A stretch of 54,142 bases of DNA from Candidatus Thorarchaeota archaeon. GTDB lineage: Archaea; Asgardarchaeota; Thorarchaeia; Thorarchaeales; Thorarchaeaceae. Under the pieces are notes generated by a model. That model ran no database searches and had not been told where the DNA came from. It worked only from the letters and a program-made list of their open reading frames with translations. Below are positions 51,913 through 54,142 of this stretch, in pieces. Each line of letters starts with the position of its first letter. Positions within the stretch are counted from its first letter, which is position 1. The stretch spans positions 1-54,142 of the forward strand of contig JAEOUL010000164.1 in the NCBI GenBank assembly GCA_016839345.1. The letters run 5' to 3'. The translations under genes and the position numbers were made by a program.

Positions 51913-52608
51913 GTGAGGCTGAATGGTTTGAGAATATCTCTAGAAAAAATGAGCAAACTCGACGGAAGGACCTGTTTTATCTGCGGAAAATATCTTCTCA
52001 ACTATTCTTGGAATGATATGTCATATCTTAAAGTTCATACCGGTCAGAGTGTGAAAGCTAAACCAGATATGTATCATCTTTTCTCTTGTCCTAATTGCCA
52101 GAGCCTCGCACACAAGAGATGTTGGTACAACGTTGGTGAGAGGAAAATACGGAAAGGATTCTTTGGAAAGGAGTGGCAATTATTCTGTCCAAATTGTGGT
52201 CAGTTTCTCTCGCAGAAACGACCTCAGAGAATTGATTGGAAGCGAGGATATGAGATTCCCGGACACCCCGACTCAGATATACTCGAACTGCATACTTCGG
52301 ATGTCGTGGCATGGAAAGCTGGCTCAGTGTTTGGAAAAATAGGCAAGGCAATTGATAGCTTCTTCCAGGCTGTTGGACTTGGGTCTCTGAGTGATCCGGA
52401 ACGAAGCTCAATAGCTAAAGCCGCTCAAAAAATTGGTAAGACTATTCAAGATGTAGCAGAACGAGTATTCAAGTTGAATGTACCAATAGAGAAACGGTCT
52501 GAGCTTCGTGATCTCAAATGCCAGAACTGTGCAGCACCTCTTCCACTCCCAGGAGAGTTTGATGACGCTGTAGTGTGTGCTCACTGCGGTACGGCACATC
52601 TTTTGTAA
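51913..52608 (+). CDS. Protein with PHD/RING-like C4HC3 zinc finger and C-terminal zinc ribbon
   Basis: A 231-residue protein. The N-terminal 100 residues have C21-x2-C24, C59-x2-C62-x4-H67-x2-C70, and C92-x2-C95 (numbering from GTG 51913). This is the C4HC3 order of PHD/RING-variant fingers, in which the first and third pairs and the second and fourth bind two zincs in a cross-brace. About residues 100-195 form helices (GKIGKAIDSFFQAVGLGSL). A C-terminal ribbon CQNC-x16-CAHC ends the protein. Cross-brace zinc fingers are rare in archaea outside Asgards. GTG 51913 is the longest start; ATG 51949 is possible. A ubiquitin-ligase or chromatin-type role is not shown. Confidence 0.75.
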   Translation: MRLNGLRISLEKMSKLDGRTCFICGKYLLNYSWNDMSYLKVHTGQSVKAKPDMYHLFSCPNCQSLAHKRCWYNVGERKIRKGFFGKEWQLFCPNCGQFLSQKRPQRIDWKRGYEIPGHPDSDILELHTSDVVAWKAGSVFGKIGKAIDSFFQAVGLGSLSDPERSSIAKAAQKIGKTIQDVAERVFKLNVPIEKRSELRDLKCQNCAAPLPLPGEFDDAVVCAHCGTAHLL

Positions 52609-52711
52609 TGGATATCTAAGAAACTTGAACCTCAGGACTCGCGCGAGATTCATTAATATACGCCCAGAAACCTTTCAGGTTGTACTAGCCAGTTGGAGGC
52701 TTTGATTCCGA

Positions 52712-53014
52712 ATGCCCGTATATCTTGAGTTTAATGAGTCAACCTCTCAATTCTTCGAATCCACACGTAATGCAAGTGATGACACCATCTTGCTTGTTAT
52801 TGACGAAGCACAGAAGAAGTTGATAATGACAGTCCCATCTGGGAAAACGATGATTACTAGACGTGCTGCTGAGCGTCAAGCAAGAGGCATCACAAAAACC
52901 GGATTTTTGTGCAACGATGGTGGTCGTTATGGCAGAGACCACGAGTTGGAAGTCTTAGGCGAGGGTGGTCAGCTACCTGATCGTCTGAGAGAAAGCCCGC
53001 GAGAGGTCTACTAG
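52712..53014 (+). CDS. Small protein of unknown function
   Basis: A 100-residue soluble protein. The first half could be a beta hairpin and helix (MPVYLEFNESTSQFFES, TILLVIDEAQKKLIMTV), and the second half contains a charged helix (ITRRAAERQARGITKTGF) and a Gly/Asp/Arg-rich tail. I recognise no family and see no metal or nucleotide motif, apart from SGKT, which is not in a P-loop context (no GxxxxG before it). GGAGG at about 52694-52698 is 13 nt from the ATG, a long spacing. It is followed by a terminator-like hairpin, so it is probably a single-gene unit. Confidence 0.6.
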   Translation: MPVYLEFNESTSQFFESTRNASDDTILLVIDEAQKKLIMTVPSGKTMITRRAAERQARGITKTGFLCNDGGRYGRDHELEVLGEGGQLPDRLRESPREVY

Positions 53015-53019
53015 TAATC

Positions 53020-53051
53020 GAGCCCCTCCTACGGGCTCCCCAATTCTTTTT
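53020..53051 (+). terminator. Stem-loop terminator after the small protein gene
   Basis: GAGCCC (53020-53025) and GGGCTC (53033-53038) form a perfect 6-bp GC-rich stem with a 7-nt loop, followed by CCCAATTCTTTTTC. It starts 5 nt after the stop at 53014. Confidence 0.7.
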
Positions 53052-53067
53052 CAGGACGTTTGTCTGT

Positions 53068-53080
53068 ACCAATTTAAAAT
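53068..53080 (+). promoter_or_regulatory. TATA box of the PRC-barrel gene
   Basis: ACCAATTTAAAAT (core 53073-53080) fits the archaeal TATA consensus. The start site would be near 53102-53106, about 40 nt before the ATG at 53147. Confidence 0.5.
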
Positions 53081-53146
53081 AAGCGCCTTGAATAAAGGCA
53101 AAACTTTATTAGATTAACAATAGTGAATTGATTGAGGTTTTAGAAC

Positions 53147-53818
53147 ATGCGATGCTACAATATGAAATATAGTTCAATTCGCGGAAAAGATGTTCTCGAT
53201 TCTAAAGGTGAAAAATTCGGTGGAATAATGGATATAATATTCGATGTTTCTGACAACAAGATAGCCCTAAAGCATATGGTTGTTGGAGGTGGAATGATCG
53301 AAGAATTCCTAGAATCCATTGGAGCTAGACCAGACATAGATCCAGTCCTAAATATTGATCATATTGAAAATATTGAAGATGATGTCCATCTTAATGTGGA
53401 ATGTGAGTCGCTAAAGAAGACTCTAGACCCTGGTGTCCTTACTGAAAATGATATGAAGTTCTCTGAATTATCAGACATCAAAGTCATAGATGCAGATGGC
53501 ATCAAAATTGGATTCATCATTGATATCTGGTTTGACAACGACGGTGAGATATGGTTAGTTCTAGGGGGAGGTTTCTTTGAGGAACTGCTTGAACGGTTAC
53601 ATATTCAACCAGATATTGACTTGCTTGTTCCGCTTAATTTTGTAGAGTCAATTGACAAGAAGGCAATCAAGCTCACTCGTACAAAATTCCAGTTGGAGTC
53701 AACATGTGAAGATGAGTACAATAAGCTCAAACTAAGGGTAACGGGTGCTAAACCCGCAGATGATTCCCGATACCCTGCACTAAGATTAGGTGTTGGTACC
53801 GGTAGGAGTTTTGCCTAA
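53147..53818 (+). CDS. Protein with two PRC-barrel domains
   Basis: A 223-residue soluble protein made of two PRC-barrel repeats. Repeat 1 (about residues 6-85) has KYSSIRGKDVLDSKGEKFGG and repeat 2 (about 100-180) has KFSELSDIKVIDADGIKIGF; both continue with a DIxFD/DIWFD strand and an ALKHMVVGGG- or IWLVLGGGFF-like strand. PRC barrels are small beta domains found in photosynthetic reaction-centre H subunit and in RimM, where they bind proteins or RNA; in archaea many stand-alone ones have no known role. The tail (GAKPADDSRYPALRLG) is probably disordered. The start could also be ATG 53162 (MKYSS). It has its own TATA box. Confidence 0.8.
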   Translation: MRCYNMKYSSIRGKDVLDSKGEKFGGIMDIIFDVSDNKIALKHMVVGGGMIEEFLESIGARPDIDPVLNIDHIENIEDDVHLNVECESLKKTLDPGVLTENDMKFSELSDIKVIDADGIKIGFIIDIWFDNDGEIWLVLGGGFFEELLERLHIQPDIDLLVPLNFVESIDKKAIKLTRTKFQLESTCEDEYNKLKLRVTGAKPADDSRYPALRLGVGTGRSFA

Positions 53819-53849
53819 ACCCACAATCCACAATCTACACTGTGGCTAA

Positions 53850-54142
53850 CTAGAATATAATGACCACAAGGAACACTCCAATAATTGTTAGGATTGTTCC
53901 CAAGGCAACTCTACGATTAACATCTTCGCCAAGGTAGACTGCTGATAAAGGAGCAGTGAAGACTGGAGCCGCAGCTATTACCACCGCAGTAACAGTAGCA
54001 CCTACAAATTTGACCGCATAGCTATATGCAATCATGCTAAATCCTACTCCAAAGAGACCTGTTAAGAGTGCCATACCTGTAATCCGTCTTGTAGGAAGTC
54101 TTCTACCATTTTTGAGTGAGATGAAGAAGATTGGCACCAGAA
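53850..54142 (-). CDS. EamA/DMT-family transporter, C-terminal part (cut by window end)
   Basis: The reading frame enters from beyond the window edge, so only the last ~97 residues are visible. They show three transmembrane helices with the EamA pattern: ISLKNGRRLPTRRITGMALL, YSYAVKFVGATVTAVVIAAA and PVFTAPLSAVYLGEDVNRRV, then ILTIIGVFLVVIIF. This is the second EamA repeat of a ten-helix drug/metabolite transporter. The gene's start lies outside. It is convergent with the PRC-barrel gene (31 nt between stops). Substrate unknown. Confidence 0.85.
   Translation of the reverse strand, partial: LVPIFFISLKNGRRLPTRRITGMALLTGLFGVGFSMIAYSYAVKFVGATVTAVVIAAAPVFTAPLSAVYLGEDVNRRVALGTILTIIGVFLVVIIF

Noticed and set aside
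1..54142. tRNA, rRNA, CRISPR arrays and intact insertion sequences
   Set aside because: No GC-rich cloverleaf, repeat-spacer pattern, transposase, or terminal inverted repeat was recognised by eye; a covariance search would be needed to exclude a tRNA with certainty.

Overview
The window is archaeal and most likely from an Asgard archaeon; a Thorarchaeia-like lineage is my best guess, from gene content alone. The archaeal signs are TATA-type promoters, an archaeal-type asparaginyl-tRNA synthetase, a geranylgeranyl-reductase-family flavoprotein for lipids, F420-dependent methylene-H4MPT dehydrogenase (Mtd), an FrhB-type F420 oxidoreductase, an aldehyde:ferredoxin oxidoreductase, a HerA-NurA pair and a THEP1 NTPase. 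The Asgard signs are a Ras-like GTPase domain on a long extension, longin-like domain proteins, and a PHD/RING-like C4HC3 zinc finger. I found no tRNA, rRNA, CRISPR array or intact insertion sequence. Genes are dense, on both strands and usually in short operons. About 46 protein genes are confident and a few short ORFs are tentative.

Layout. 1-5.2 kb: a small membrane protein, a membrane-anchored methyltransferase, an Ig-like surface protein and AsnRS. 5.2-12.8 kb: a minus-strand MacB/FtsX-type ABC operon (ATPase, two large permeases, a second ATPase fused to an AbrB-like domain, a small membrane protein). 13-15.4 kb: a membrane protein, a zinc-finger protein and the Ras-like GTPase. 15.5-24.3 kb: an APRT-like phosphoribosyltransferase, a decayed acyl-CoA synthetase remnant, geranylgeranyl reductase, several unknown proteins, a glycerophosphodiesterase, an alpha/beta hydrolase and a large polytopic protein. 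24.4-26.8 kb: a 49-residue protein followed by an AOR-family oxidoreductase, and a GNAT protein. 27.0-30.1 kb: an unusual operon of two longin-like/winged-helix proteins and a MinD/ParA-type ATPase. 30.2-33.6 kb: an MFS-like transporter with a helix-hairpin-helix tail, Mtd, and a multi-zinc-ribbon protein. 33.8-39.2 kb: an Ig-like surface protein, THEP1 NTPase, an Lrp-like regulator and two tandem paralogous PT-stalk surface proteins; two genes here share a 47-nt leader that contains a GNRA hairpin. 39.2-47.2 kb: FrhB-like protein, GTP cyclohydrolase II, HerA, NurA, and a glycogen debranching enzyme. 47.2-54.1 kb: a 1180-residue surface protein with a long structured leader, a histidine-phosphatase-like protein without its catalytic His, the C4HC3 zinc-finger protein, a small unknown, a double PRC-barrel protein, and the end of an EamA transporter cut by the window edge.

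How it fits together. Mtd, FrhB and AOR point to F420- and ferredoxin-based redox metabolism with an archaeal C1 branch, without evidence of methanogenesis here. Five signal-peptide/C-terminal-anchor proteins and the FtsX-type exporters indicate a heavy investment in the cell surface. The strongest candidate for an undescribed system is the longin-like/winged-helix/MinD operon at 27.07-30.08 kb.
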